Shown here: positions 28,683 through 36,167 of the stretch, piece by piece
How positions within the stretch are numbered: position 1 is the first letter of the stretch
How the letters are laid out: each line of letters begins with the position of its first letter
Source of the DNA: Flavobacteriaceae bacterium
GTDB taxonomy: Bacteria > Bacteroidota > Bacteroidia > Flavobacteriales > Flavobacteriaceae
Length of the DNA stretch: 64,000 nucleotides
Assembly (NCBI GenBank): GCA_017857815.1
Contig: JAFMCL010000005.1
Location: 31,995-95,994, forward strand
Direction of reading: 5' to 3'
The notes under the pieces: model-generated
What the model saw: only the letters and a program-made list of their open reading frames with translations
Databases searched by the model: none
What the model was told of the DNA's origin: nothing
Translations under genes and position numbers: made by a program

Positions 28683-30056
28683 ATGAAAAATATTTTCATC
28701 ATTTTGTTTCTGTTTTTAATTGCTTCTTGTGCAAAGGAAGAAAATCCCAACAGAATCTTTTTTGGTGGTCAAATTGTAAATCCCTCTTCTTCTTTTGTTA
28801 CGCTTTATAAAGACAACAAGACCATAGATTCTTTAAAATTAAATGAAAATTATCGCTTCTTTAAATATTATGATTCTTTAGAATCTGGGATTTATAAAAT
28901 TGAACACATTCCTGAGTACCAATCCGTTTTTCTTGAAAAAGGTGACAGTATATGGGCAAGAATAAACGCAAGTGCTTTTGATGAATCAATTGTTTATTCT
29001 GGTAAAGGTGCTGCTAAGAACAACTTCATGATGGATTTACATCTGAATTATGAAGATGAAATAAGTTTTTTATCCTCAAAATATTCCAACGACGCTCAAA
29101 CTTTTAATTCTATTATAGATTCTTTAATGTTTGAGAAGAAAAAGAAGTGGATTCTAATGGACACAATCAACAAGCTGACACCCTTTGCTCAAAAGATAAC
29201 TCAAGCTGCTTATATCTACCCCTATGCAACAAAAAGAGAACGATATGCATTATTGAGAGGGACGAACTGGACCAAAGCTCAAGATACTGCATTCTTCAGT
29301 TATCGAAAATATTTGAGTTTGGGTGAGACTGATCTTGCTTTTTTTGATCCTTATATCACTTATCTTTTGAATTATTTGAACAATAAGGCCTTGGATAGCG
29401 CTCAATATTATTTTCAAAATAAAGAAAAAATTGAATTTAACATCAAAAGACTTCAACTTATCAAAAAGAATATTTCTGGGAGTGTGTTGAAAAACAATCT
29501 TGCCAGAGCTGTCGCTTTTGAAGAGTTGCTCAATTTTGAAAACCATGACATGCATGAGACATTTCTGCGTCAGTTCCTGCTTGTAAACACTTCTAACGCC
29601 TATTTGAATGAAGTGTTGAGTCTACATGATGATATTAATAACATGGGAAAAGGAAGGAAACTTCCTGAATTGTTTCTGCAAAGTCACACCTTAGATAGAA
29701 TCAGTAGTAATAAGCTTTTTAAGAAAAAAACAGTGCTTTACTTTTGGTCTCAAACCCAAATGACCCATTACAGAAGTACTTCTATAAAGGTAAAAGAATT
29801 AGAGGCAGAATACCCAAATTATGCTTTTATCGGAATATGCATCCAACCTTTCAATGAAATCGTAAATCAAGTTCACAAGATGATGGGTATTGACCCAAAC
29901 AGTCAGTTTGCATTTACCGATTTTGATGCCGCCAGTAAAAAATGGGTTATAACCTTGCTAAACAAAGGAATCATCATTGATGAAAATGGAAAAATAATTG
30001 AAGGTTTTGGAAACTTTTCTTCTTCGAGTTTTATAAAACTATTAAACAAAAAATAG
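28683..30056 (+). CDS. Thioredoxin-fold lipoprotein lacking the CxxC active site
   Basis: A 457-residue exported lipoprotein: MKNIFIILFLFLIASC signal with lipidated Cys16, a DUF4369-like N-terminal region (residues about 22-110), a helical middle, and a C-terminal thioredoxin-like domain (about 345-457: KKTVLYFWSQTQMTHYRS, FIGICIQPF, GIIIDENGKIIEGFG). Where TlpA relatives have WCxxC the chain reads FWSQTQMT, so it cannot do thiol chemistry by the normal route. The ATG at 28683 is chosen over 28656 because the signal peptide begins there. Flanked by convergent genes. Function unknown; a chaperone or binding role is inference. Confidence 0.82.
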   Translation: MKNIFIILFLFLIASCAKEENPNRIFFGGQIVNPSSSFVTLYKDNKTIDSLKLNENYRFFKYYDSLESGIYKIEHIPEYQSVFLEKGDSIWARINASAFDESIVYSGKGAAKNNFMMDLHLNYEDEISFLSSKYSNDAQTFNSIIDSLMFEKKKKWILMDTINKLTPFAQKITQAAYIYPYATKRERYALLRGTNWTKAQDTAFFSYRKYLSLGETDLAFFDPYITYLLNYLNNKALDSAQYYFQNKEKIEFNIKRLQLIKKNISGSVLKNNLARAVAFEELLNFENHDMHETFLRQFLLVNTSNAYLNEVLSLHDDINNMGKGRKLPELFLQSHTLDRISSNKLFKKKTVLYFWSQTQMTHYRSTSIKVKELEAEYPNYAFIGICIQPFNEIVNQVHKMMGIDPNSQFAFTDFDAASKKWVITLLNKGIIIDENGKIIEGFGNFSSSSFIKLLNKK

Positions 30057-30137
30057 TTTTTTGATTCTTGATACAATTTTAAAAATACTGTTTGAGAGAC
30101 ATACTACCATAATCCCAGAGTAGAATTAAATCAACGC

Positions 30138-30944
30138 TTATAATTTATAATGGTTCATTAATAATTTTTCATAAAGGGTGTCGGGTAATAATTTTTTCAA
30201 AACAATCGAGAATTTTTGTAAAAATGATCCTGACTTATAATGAACATGTGTTGGAGAACTCTCAATTATTTTTACAACTAGTTTTGCTACATCCAGAGGG
30301 TTTCCTCCCGAATCTACGTGATCGTTCATTGTATCCAAAGAATGCTTGTAGGTGACATAATATGGAGAAGATTCATTTAATGGTGAATGGTGTCTTCTTG
30401 ATGCAATGTCAGTGGCATAATCTCCCGGAGCCAAAGTAACTAAATTAATATTTTGACTTTTAACCTCCATTCTTAAAGCTTCAGTTGCAATACCCAAAGC
30501 TCCTTTTGAAGCAGAGTAGATTCCTCTAAAAGGCAATCCCATATAACCTCCAATGGAAGTGATATTGATGATAAGTCCTGACTTTTGTTTTCTCATTTGA
30601 GGTAGAACAATCTGCGAAAGTGCAAGGGGTCCGAAGAAATTCGTATCAAAATTTGACTTCATAGCAGCTAGATCTGTTTCTTCGATGGGACCTGTGATCC
30701 CTAAACCTGCATTATTGATTAATACGTCAATACGACCTGCCTTAATTATAATTTCATCAATTAAGTTTTGAAATTGTTCCGGCTGGGTTAAGTCGAGTGG
30801 TAAAAGTTCGAAACCAGTTGTTTTGGAATAATTACCTGGATTTCTGCTGGTTCCGAAGACGCGATAGTTAAGTGCAGCTAAGTGCTTTGCCATGGCTTTG
30901 CCGAGGCCTGAGGAAGCACCTGTTATTAAAATCACTTTTGACAT
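30138..30944 (-). CDS. Short-chain dehydrogenase/reductase
   Basis: NAD(P)-dependent SDR of the classical type, 268 residues. Visible: cofactor loop TGASSGLGKAMAKHLA (residues 8-23), NNAG at about 87-90, the catalytic Ser in ITSIGGYMGLPFRG, and YSASKGAL with the Tyr/Lys pair near residue 154. The extended C-terminal part (SPTHVHYKSGSFLQKFSIVLKKLLPDTLYEKLLMNH) occurs in the retinol/sterol-type SDRs. Substrate unknown. It starts 13 nt downstream of the SRP RNA on the same strand, separated only by the RNA's T-run. Confidence 0.9.
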   Translation of the reverse strand: MSKVILITGASSGLGKAMAKHLAALNYRVFGTSRNPGNYSKTTGFELLPLDLTQPEQFQNLIDEIIIKAGRIDVLINNAGLGITGPIEETDLAAMKSNFDTNFFGPLALSQIVLPQMRKQKSGLIINITSIGGYMGLPFRGIYSASKGALGIATEALRMEVKSQNINLVTLAPGDYATDIASRRHHSPLNESSPYYVTYKHSLDTMNDHVDSGGNPLDVAKLVVKIIESSPTHVHYKSGSFLQKFSIVLKKLLPDTLYEKLLMNHYKL

Positions 30945-30950
30945 TTTAAG

Positions 30951-30975
30951 AAAAAAAGGGCAAGCGATCTACATC
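30951..30975 (-). terminator. Terminator formed by the 3' end of the SRP RNA
   Basis: On the minus strand the closing strand CTTGCCC is followed directly by TTTTTTTC. The terminal helix of the SRP RNA plus this T-run looks like its intrinsic terminator, 13 nt before the start codon of the SDR gene. Confidence 0.6.
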
Positions 30976-31053
30976 ACACCGCTACGACCATCTACCCTTG
31001 CTGCGTTCCCACCCTGGGGGATTTGACAGGAGCTGGTTGTGTAGGACTTGCCC
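30958..31053 (-). ncRNA. ffs: Signal recognition particle RNA, bacterial small type (4.5S)
   Basis: RNA scaffold of the SRP that binds Ffh and targets nascent membrane proteins. On the minus strand the 96-nt RNA runs from GGGCAAGTCC to GATCGCTTGCCC, the ends pairing as GGGCAAG/CTTGCCC. CTACA/TGTAG pairs further in, and the apical domain GGGAACGCAGCAAGGG carries the conserved Ffh-binding GCAGCA. A full promoter lies immediately upstream and a T-run immediately downstream. No protein should be called across it on either strand. Confidence 0.95.
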
Positions 31054-31057
31054 AATG

Positions 31058-31087
31058 CAAATATAATAGGTTTGAACGGTTAAGCAA
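31058..31087 (-). promoter_or_regulatory. Promoter of the SRP RNA
   Basis: On the minus strand: TTG (31085-31087), a 19-nt spacer, TATATTTG (31058-31065), and CATT before the RNA's first G at 31053. The best promoter in the window and a ruler for where transcription starts relative to the minus-7 box. Confidence 0.85.
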
Positions 31088-31139
31088 TTATTTTAAATTC
31101 TTAATTTATTTAAATAACTTCGTGCAAATTCTACTGCTG

Positions 31140-32165
31140 ATGAAAGTCCTACTCGCTGCCTTCTCGTTTTTGTTTTTTTTAACCTGTAATACTGATGTTG
31201 GTAAAGATTTTAGTATTAAAATAAGCTCGAAGAATAAAAAATTCACTCAAAGGGACACCCTGAAATTTAACCTGACCAATAAAAAAGGACATGTATTAGA
31301 CTCAGTGATTTTTACCTTAGACGGTAAGATGATAAAGTCTGAGGCACCTCTAAAATCTTTTCCATTAGGCTATCACAAGTTAGTGGCAATGATTTATGTG
31401 GCAGGAAATGTTTTTAAACTAGAGGATCAAATTACTATTTTGTCTTCAACAACACCCAAACTCTATCAATACCAAATCATAAACGAATTTCCACATGATA
31501 AAACTGCCTATACGCAGGGCCTCGAGTTTTATAAAGACACGCTCTATGAAAGCACAGGCCTTAGAGGTAAGTCCAGCATTCGGAAAGTTAATTTTATAAC
31601 GGGTGAAGTTTACAAACAAATACCTCTCGATAAGGTCTATTTTGGAGAAGGAATCACTTTTTTAAACCATAAACTTTACCAACTTACTTGGAAAGGTAAC
31701 CTAGGTTTTCAATATGATCCAGCGTCATTTAAAATAGAAAGATCCTTTTCATTTGATAAAAGTAAAGAAGGTTGGGGGCTATGCAATGACGGACAGAAAA
31801 TATATAAGTCTGATGGGTCTCACAATCTTTGGATTTTAGATCCTAAAACCCAAGAAGAAGTGAGTCAAATACAAGTAATGACTGACAAAAGTGCATTAAA
31901 AAAAATCAATGAATTAGAATGGGTTGATGGAAAAATTTATGCGAACACATATCAGTTTAACAAAGAAGTTGGAATCATAATTGACCCTTTGACAGGCACC
32001 GTTGAGGGGGTTATTGACTTTTCAGGTTTAAAAGAAAAAGTGGCACAAGTTCCTGATTTGAATGTACTCAATGGCATTGCTTATCATCCTAAAAGGAAAA
32101 CTTTTTTTGTGACCGGGAAGAACTGGAGTAAAATGTTTGAAGTTAAAATATTTTCCAAAGAATGA
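31140..32165 (+). CDS. Glutaminyl-peptide cyclotransferase (Glu_cyclase_2 type)
   Basis: Exported beta-propeller enzyme that converts N-terminal Gln to pyroglutamate. The 341-residue protein starts at ATG 31140 with a signal-like MKVLLAAFSFLFFLTC (lipobox FLTC, likely lipoprotein Cys16). The propeller starts near residue 120: HDKTAYTQGLEFYKDTLYES, EGWGLCNDGQKIYKSDGS, NELEWVDGKIYANTYQ and LNGIAYHPKRKTFFVTGKNW are family signatures. Residues 20-110 form an extra N-terminal beta domain. The frame is open further upstream, but that part runs into the SRP RNA and is not coding. Overlaps the next gene by ATGA. Confidence 0.92.
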   Translation: MKVLLAAFSFLFFLTCNTDVGKDFSIKISSKNKKFTQRDTLKFNLTNKKGHVLDSVIFTLDGKMIKSEAPLKSFPLGYHKLVAMIYVAGNVFKLEDQITILSSTTPKLYQYQIINEFPHDKTAYTQGLEFYKDTLYESTGLRGKSSIRKVNFITGEVYKQIPLDKVYFGEGITFLNHKLYQLTWKGNLGFQYDPASFKIERSFSFDKSKEGWGLCNDGQKIYKSDGSHNLWILDPKTQEEVSQIQVMTDKSALKKINELEWVDGKIYANTYQFNKEVGIIIDPLTGTVEGVIDFSGLKEKVAQVPDLNVLNGIAYHPKRKTFFVTGKNWSKMFEVKIFSKE

Positions 32166-32557
32166 GTTCAAAGTTTGTTGAAAATCGGATTGTTAAGAAA
32201 GAGCACATCGATCAGTTAAATCATGTGAACAATGTTCAGTACCTTCAATGGGCACAAGAGATTGCAAAATCACACTGGAACCATTTGATTGCAATGCTTG
32301 ATGAACCTTTGGGAGTTTGGATGGTTCGAAGCCATCAAGTTGAATATCGTCTGAATGCAGCTGAAGGAGAAAACATAAGGATAGAAACCCACGTAAGTTC
32401 TGTTCGAGGGCCATTGTCAAATCGAGTGGTAGAATTTTATTCTGAATCTTCCCAAAAACTTTTGGTTCAATGCCAAACACAGTGGTGTTATATCAACCTG
32501 AAGGACAGAAGTGTGGTGCAGATTCCTGAATCCATTAAAAAATTATTAAAAGGCTAA
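32162..32557 (+). CDS. Hotdog-fold acyl-CoA thioesterase (4HBT family)
   Basis: Small cytosolic thioesterase of the 4-hydroxybenzoyl-CoA / YbgC type, 131 residues. The active-site region is clear: KKEHIDQLNHVNNVQYLQWAQ (Asp about 18, Asn-His-Val-Asn at 21-24), followed by the hotdog helix and central strands YRLNAAEGENIRIETHVSS and VVEFYSESSQKLLVQCQTQW. The start codon overlaps the stop of the cyclotransferase gene (ATGA), so they form an operon. Substrate acyl group cannot be read. Confidence 0.88.
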   Translation: MSSKFVENRIVKKEHIDQLNHVNNVQYLQWAQEIAKSHWNHLIAMLDEPLGVWMVRSHQVEYRLNAAEGENIRIETHVSSVRGPLSNRVVEFYSESSQKLLVQCQTQWCYINLKDRSVVQIPESIKKLLKG

Positions 32558-32592
32558 ACTCGATTCTTTATCTCAACTGGTTCAAAGAATAA

Positions 32593-34695
32593 TTACCAAA
32601 AGATAATTTCATCAATAAAAATCCAAACTTTTCTTTTTCGCTTTTTATGAAAGACGGGCAAGTCTGGAAATTCCATGTAATTTTTTCCAACAAGTTTTAC
32701 TTCTTTATAATTATTTAAATTTAAAGGAATGGTGAAGTCTTTATAATCAGTAGTGTTTCCATCATTAATATTTTTATCAATCGGAATTTCAATTGAGTTT
32801 AATAAATCAAAACCTTCATTGGCATTTTTACCATAAACTTCGATTTTTTGTGGAAACATTGTGTCCATATCAACATTTTCCAATGCGCTAATCGTAACAA
32901 AATTGATCTTATCGCTTTCTTTAAGTTTTACCTCTACAATAAAGTCATCTTCTCCAACTCCCAACCATGTCAATGCTTCTTCTGAACTGACCCCTTTTGA
33001 TATTCGATCTCCTTTTTGTTTGTCAAATAAAATCGAATCATTATCCTTAAAAGATAAACGCATGCTATGGCTAATTTTAAAATCGTTATCCAAATCGGAT
33101 TTTAGAGCAAATTCAGTTTCATAATTATTATTTTTAATAAACATAATTTCAGACATTTCACTGTCATGCCATCCCTTTTTTATTGACTTTGCTCTTAGAC
33201 GTGCAGAGGAAGTAAGTGTAATGGGTTGTGAATAAACAGGCGAAATTTCATTAGGTTCGCTTTCATCAAGTGTATAGTGGGTGTCGATGTTTTTTAACTT
33301 TGAATCAGCAAAGGAAATGACAATCGAATCATTAAATATATTATTTGTAAAAGAAATGTCAGGAGTACTTAGGCGCAACATTTCTGAAAACATTTCAGAA
33401 CTCCCAAAGTTTATGATGGAAGAACTTAACGCCATCAAGCGAACTTGATCTTCATTACTCACTGCCGTGTTCCATGCATAAATTGTTTTAGGAGCTTCTT
33501 CAATTTTCGTCAAATTATTCAAACCTTTATAGGTCACCTTCGTATTGCAAAGGTTGAGAACTTCAAGATTTGAATTGTTTAACAGCCCCAGAGTTTTGTC
33601 TGTAATGTCGGTTTGGTCCAATCTAAGAGTTTTTAGATTGGGTAAATCAGAAATCAACTCTGATATTTTATCATTAAAATTAGAGTTACTTAAATCTAAT
33701 TCAACAATTTGGTTTTTTATTTCTCTAAGGTGTTTCATGTGCTTGCCTTCAAGATTCTTTTTCAAAAACTTTAGTTTAAGCAAATTGTCATGGAATGTAT
33801 TCGGATTTATTCTAAAGCCCAAAGAGGCTAAACTACCGAGTGCTTTTCGATCTGCGGGCGCTATCTTTTTCTCTAAACCTAAATAAGCTAAAATATTGTT
33901 TTTTAAAGTATCATTAGAAGATAATGCAACTGGAGAGGTTTTAAGATATTCGCCTGAACTGACCCAATAATTTAACAGCCATAATTCCCTTTCATTGAGT
34001 TGGGTTTTATTTTTAGGAGGCATGTGAAGCTCATCTTCAAGCGGCAAAGAGATAAATTTCACCAAACTACCTTCCTTATGATTTTCTGGGTCAAACAAGC
34101 TACCTCGCTCCCCTCCTTTCATCATTAGGTCATAACGATCAAACCTTAACCCACTTTTGCTTTTAGATGCATTGTGACAACTGACACATTTGTCATCTAA
34201 TATTAGATTTACGGCTGCTTCATACAACAAAATACTGTCTTTAGGAATCACAGGTGGGCTAATCTCATAAAACCCCTCGGGAGAAAGATAGTCTTCCCCA
34301 TGAGTAATGACCCCTCCTTTATGACCTGTTATGGTTAACGAAATCAATGTTAAAACATAACAAGTAAAGAAAATATTTTCTTTTCCTTTTGCTCGATGCA
34401 AAACACTCAACGCAAAACTCAAAATTAAAGTGACAATCCCCGACCAAAAATGAAAACTTAAATTATTAAAATCGTAATCGTCATCTAATGAAAGAAAATA
34501 ACCCAATAAGGCAGCAATTAATGCCCCTATAAAGGAAAAATCGACTCCAATTCTAATGGCGCTATCTAAATCAATCTTCTGAAACTTTGCGATCAATAAT
34601 AATACGAAAGTCATGATCAAAGCGCCAATGGGCAAGTGTAAAACCACCGGGTGTAGCTTTCCTAAATATTTAAATATTTCAAGAATAAATTCCAT
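32593..34695 (-). CDS. Membrane-anchored c-type cytochrome with LRR and hexosaminidase/discoidin-like domains
   Basis: Third gene of a Planctomycetes-type operon. In 700 residues: four membrane helices in a DUF2231-like region (about 15-125), a Planctomycetes-type cytochrome c domain with heme site CVSCH (Cys170, Cys173, His174) and distal MPPKNKT (about 222), a leucine-rich repeat section (about 300-420: LSNSNFNDKISELISDL, LEVLNLCNTKV), a chitobiase/hexosaminidase C-terminal-like segment (about 460-530: SYAD-type strands, SARLRAKSIKKGWHDS), and a discoidin-like beta region to the end. Probably inner-membrane anchored with the rest in the periplasm. Starts 4 nt after the DUF1501 gene. The individual domains are recognisable; the function of the combination is unknown. 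Confidence 0.8.
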   Translation of the reverse strand: MEFILEIFKYLGKLHPVVLHLPIGALIMTFVLLLIAKFQKIDLDSAIRIGVDFSFIGALIAALLGYFLSLDDDYDFNNLSFHFWSGIVTLILSFALSVLHRAKGKENIFFTCYVLTLISLTITGHKGGVITHGEDYLSPEGFYEISPPVIPKDSILLYEAAVNLILDDKCVSCHNASKSKSGLRFDRYDLMMKGGERGSLFDPENHKEGSLVKFISLPLEDELHMPPKNKTQLNERELWLLNYWVSSGEYLKTSPVALSSNDTLKNNILAYLGLEKKIAPADRKALGSLASLGFRINPNTFHDNLLKLKFLKKNLEGKHMKHLREIKNQIVELDLSNSNFNDKISELISDLPNLKTLRLDQTDITDKTLGLLNNSNLEVLNLCNTKVTYKGLNNLTKIEEAPKTIYAWNTAVSNEDQVRLMALSSSIINFGSSEMFSEMLRLSTPDISFTNNIFNDSIVISFADSKLKNIDTHYTLDESEPNEISPVYSQPITLTSSARLRAKSIKKGWHDSEMSEIMFIKNNNYETEFALKSDLDNDFKISHSMRLSFKDNDSILFDKQKGDRISKGVSSEEALTWLGVGEDDFIVEVKLKESDKINFVTISALENVDMDTMFPQKIEVYGKNANEGFDLLNSIEIPIDKNINDGNTTDYKDFTIPLNLNNYKEVKLVGKNYMEFPDLPVFHKKRKRKVWIFIDEIIFW

Positions 34696-34699
34696 TTGA

Positions 34700-36166
34700 T
34701 TAACCGAGTAAAATATCTTTCTTCACTTCACCCGCAACGTCAGTGAGCCTAAATCTTCTACCCTGTGTCTTATAAATCATTTTTTCATGGTCTACGCCAA
34801 ATTGATGCAATAAAGTCGCTTGCAGATCATGAACATGCATTGGATCTTTAACAATATTGTATCCAAAATCATCTGTTTCTCCATAAGTGAATCCGGGTTT
34901 TACTCCACCACCTGCCATGAAAATGGTAAAAGACCGTGGATGATGATCTCGACCATAATCCGTATCGGTTAATTTACCTTGACAATAATTTGTGCGGCCA
35001 AATTCACCACCCCAAATAACCAAGGTGTCTTCCAGAAGCCCACGTTGTTTTAAATCCATTATCAAAGCTGCTGTCCCTTGATCAACATCCTCTGCTTGGC
35101 GTTTGATTTGAACTGGTAAATTATCATGTTGATCCCAACCCGTATGGTACAGTTGAACGAACCGAACGTCTTTCTCGATTAGTCGCCTTGCTAACAAACA
35201 ATTTGCAGCATAAGTCCCCGGTTTAAAAGAATCCTTTCCATACATTCTAAGAATGTGATCCGGCTCGTCGCTAATGTCCATGACATCAGGAACGGAGGTC
35301 TGCATTCTGTAGGCCATTTCATAATTAGAGATCCTGCTATTAATTTCGGGATCTCCAAAAGTTTTTTCTTGTTTTTCGTTTAATTGGGCCAGATGATCTA
35401 ACATCATTCTGCGCTCTTGGTCTGAGACTCCATCAGGGTTTTGTAAATACAATACAGGGTCTTTTCCGGACCTAAACTGCACCCCTTGATGCAGAGAGCT
35501 TAAAAAACCATTTCCCCACAAACGTGAATAAAGTGGTTGTGGCTGTGGCTTTCCGTTTCCTGTGGAAAGTAGCACGATAAATGAAGGTAGGTTGTCGTTA
35601 AGGCTTCCCAATCCATAACTCATCCAAGATCCAATACTCGGTCTTCCTGGAAGTTGGGAACCTGTTTGGAAAAAAGTAATTGCGGGGTCGTGATTTATTG
35701 CTTCTGTATTCATTGACTTTACAAAACACAATTCATCGACAACTTTAGAAACCTTTGGCATTAAATCACTTACCCATGCACGTGATTCCCCGTGTTGTTT
35801 GAAATTAAAAAAACTACCTGTCACAGGAAAGCTACTTTGCTTAGAGGTCATTCCCGTAAGTCTTTGCCCTTTTCTTATCGAGTCTGGAAGATCAGAACCT
35901 CTGTATTTGTTTAAATACGGTTTATAATCAAATAAATCGAGCTGTGAAGGACCACCACTCTGAAATAAATAAATAACACGCTTGGCTTTCGGAGCAAAAT
36001 GGGGTAAGGACAAGGAACCTATTTTGAGATTTGGTAATTCTTTTGAAGAAGACAACCCAAAAGGATCCATCATAGATCCTAGTGCTAAACCTCCAATACC
36101 AAATCCAGCTTTTTTCAGGAAATGTCTTCGGTTATTGTTTAAAAAATGTTTATTCAGCTCCTCCAT
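34700..36166 (-). CDS. DUF1501 (sulfatase/alkaline phosphatase-fold) Tat-exported protein
   Basis: The 488-residue protein begins with a twin-arginine signal (NNRRHFLKKAGFGIGGLALG, Arg13-Arg14), the usual export route of DUF1501 proteins, which have an alkaline-phosphatase-like fold and no established reaction. Family landmarks: RVIYLFQSGGPSQLDLFDYKP (GGPSQxDxFD metal-type loop, about 64-84), NHDPAITFFQTG, VIWGGEFGRTNY (GEFGR, about 388-392) and DYGRDHHPRSFTIFMAGGGV (about 404-423). It lies between the DUF1549/DUF1553 cytochrome gene (1 nt upstream) and the LRR cytochrome gene (4 nt downstream), an operon layout common in Planctomycetes and present in some Bacteroidetes. Confidence 0.9.
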   Translation of the reverse strand: MEELNKHFLNNNRRHFLKKAGFGIGGLALGSMMDPFGLSSSKELPNLKIGSLSLPHFAPKAKRVIYLFQSGGPSQLDLFDYKPYLNKYRGSDLPDSIRKGQRLTGMTSKQSSFPVTGSFFNFKQHGESRAWVSDLMPKVSKVVDELCFVKSMNTEAINHDPAITFFQTGSQLPGRPSIGSWMSYGLGSLNDNLPSFIVLLSTGNGKPQPQPLYSRLWGNGFLSSLHQGVQFRSGKDPVLYLQNPDGVSDQERRMMLDHLAQLNEKQEKTFGDPEINSRISNYEMAYRMQTSVPDVMDISDEPDHILRMYGKDSFKPGTYAANCLLARRLIEKDVRFVQLYHTGWDQHDNLPVQIKRQAEDVDQGTAALIMDLKQRGLLEDTLVIWGGEFGRTNYCQGKLTDTDYGRDHHPRSFTIFMAGGGVKPGFTYGETDDFGYNIVKDPMHVHDLQATLLHQFGVDHEKMIYKTQGRRFRLTDVAGEVKKDILLG

Positions 36167-36167
36167 A

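Noticed and set aside
31023..31139. Upstream extension of the glutaminyl cyclase gene reading from 31023
   Set aside because: It reads through the SRP RNA and its promoter; the signal peptide starts at 31140.
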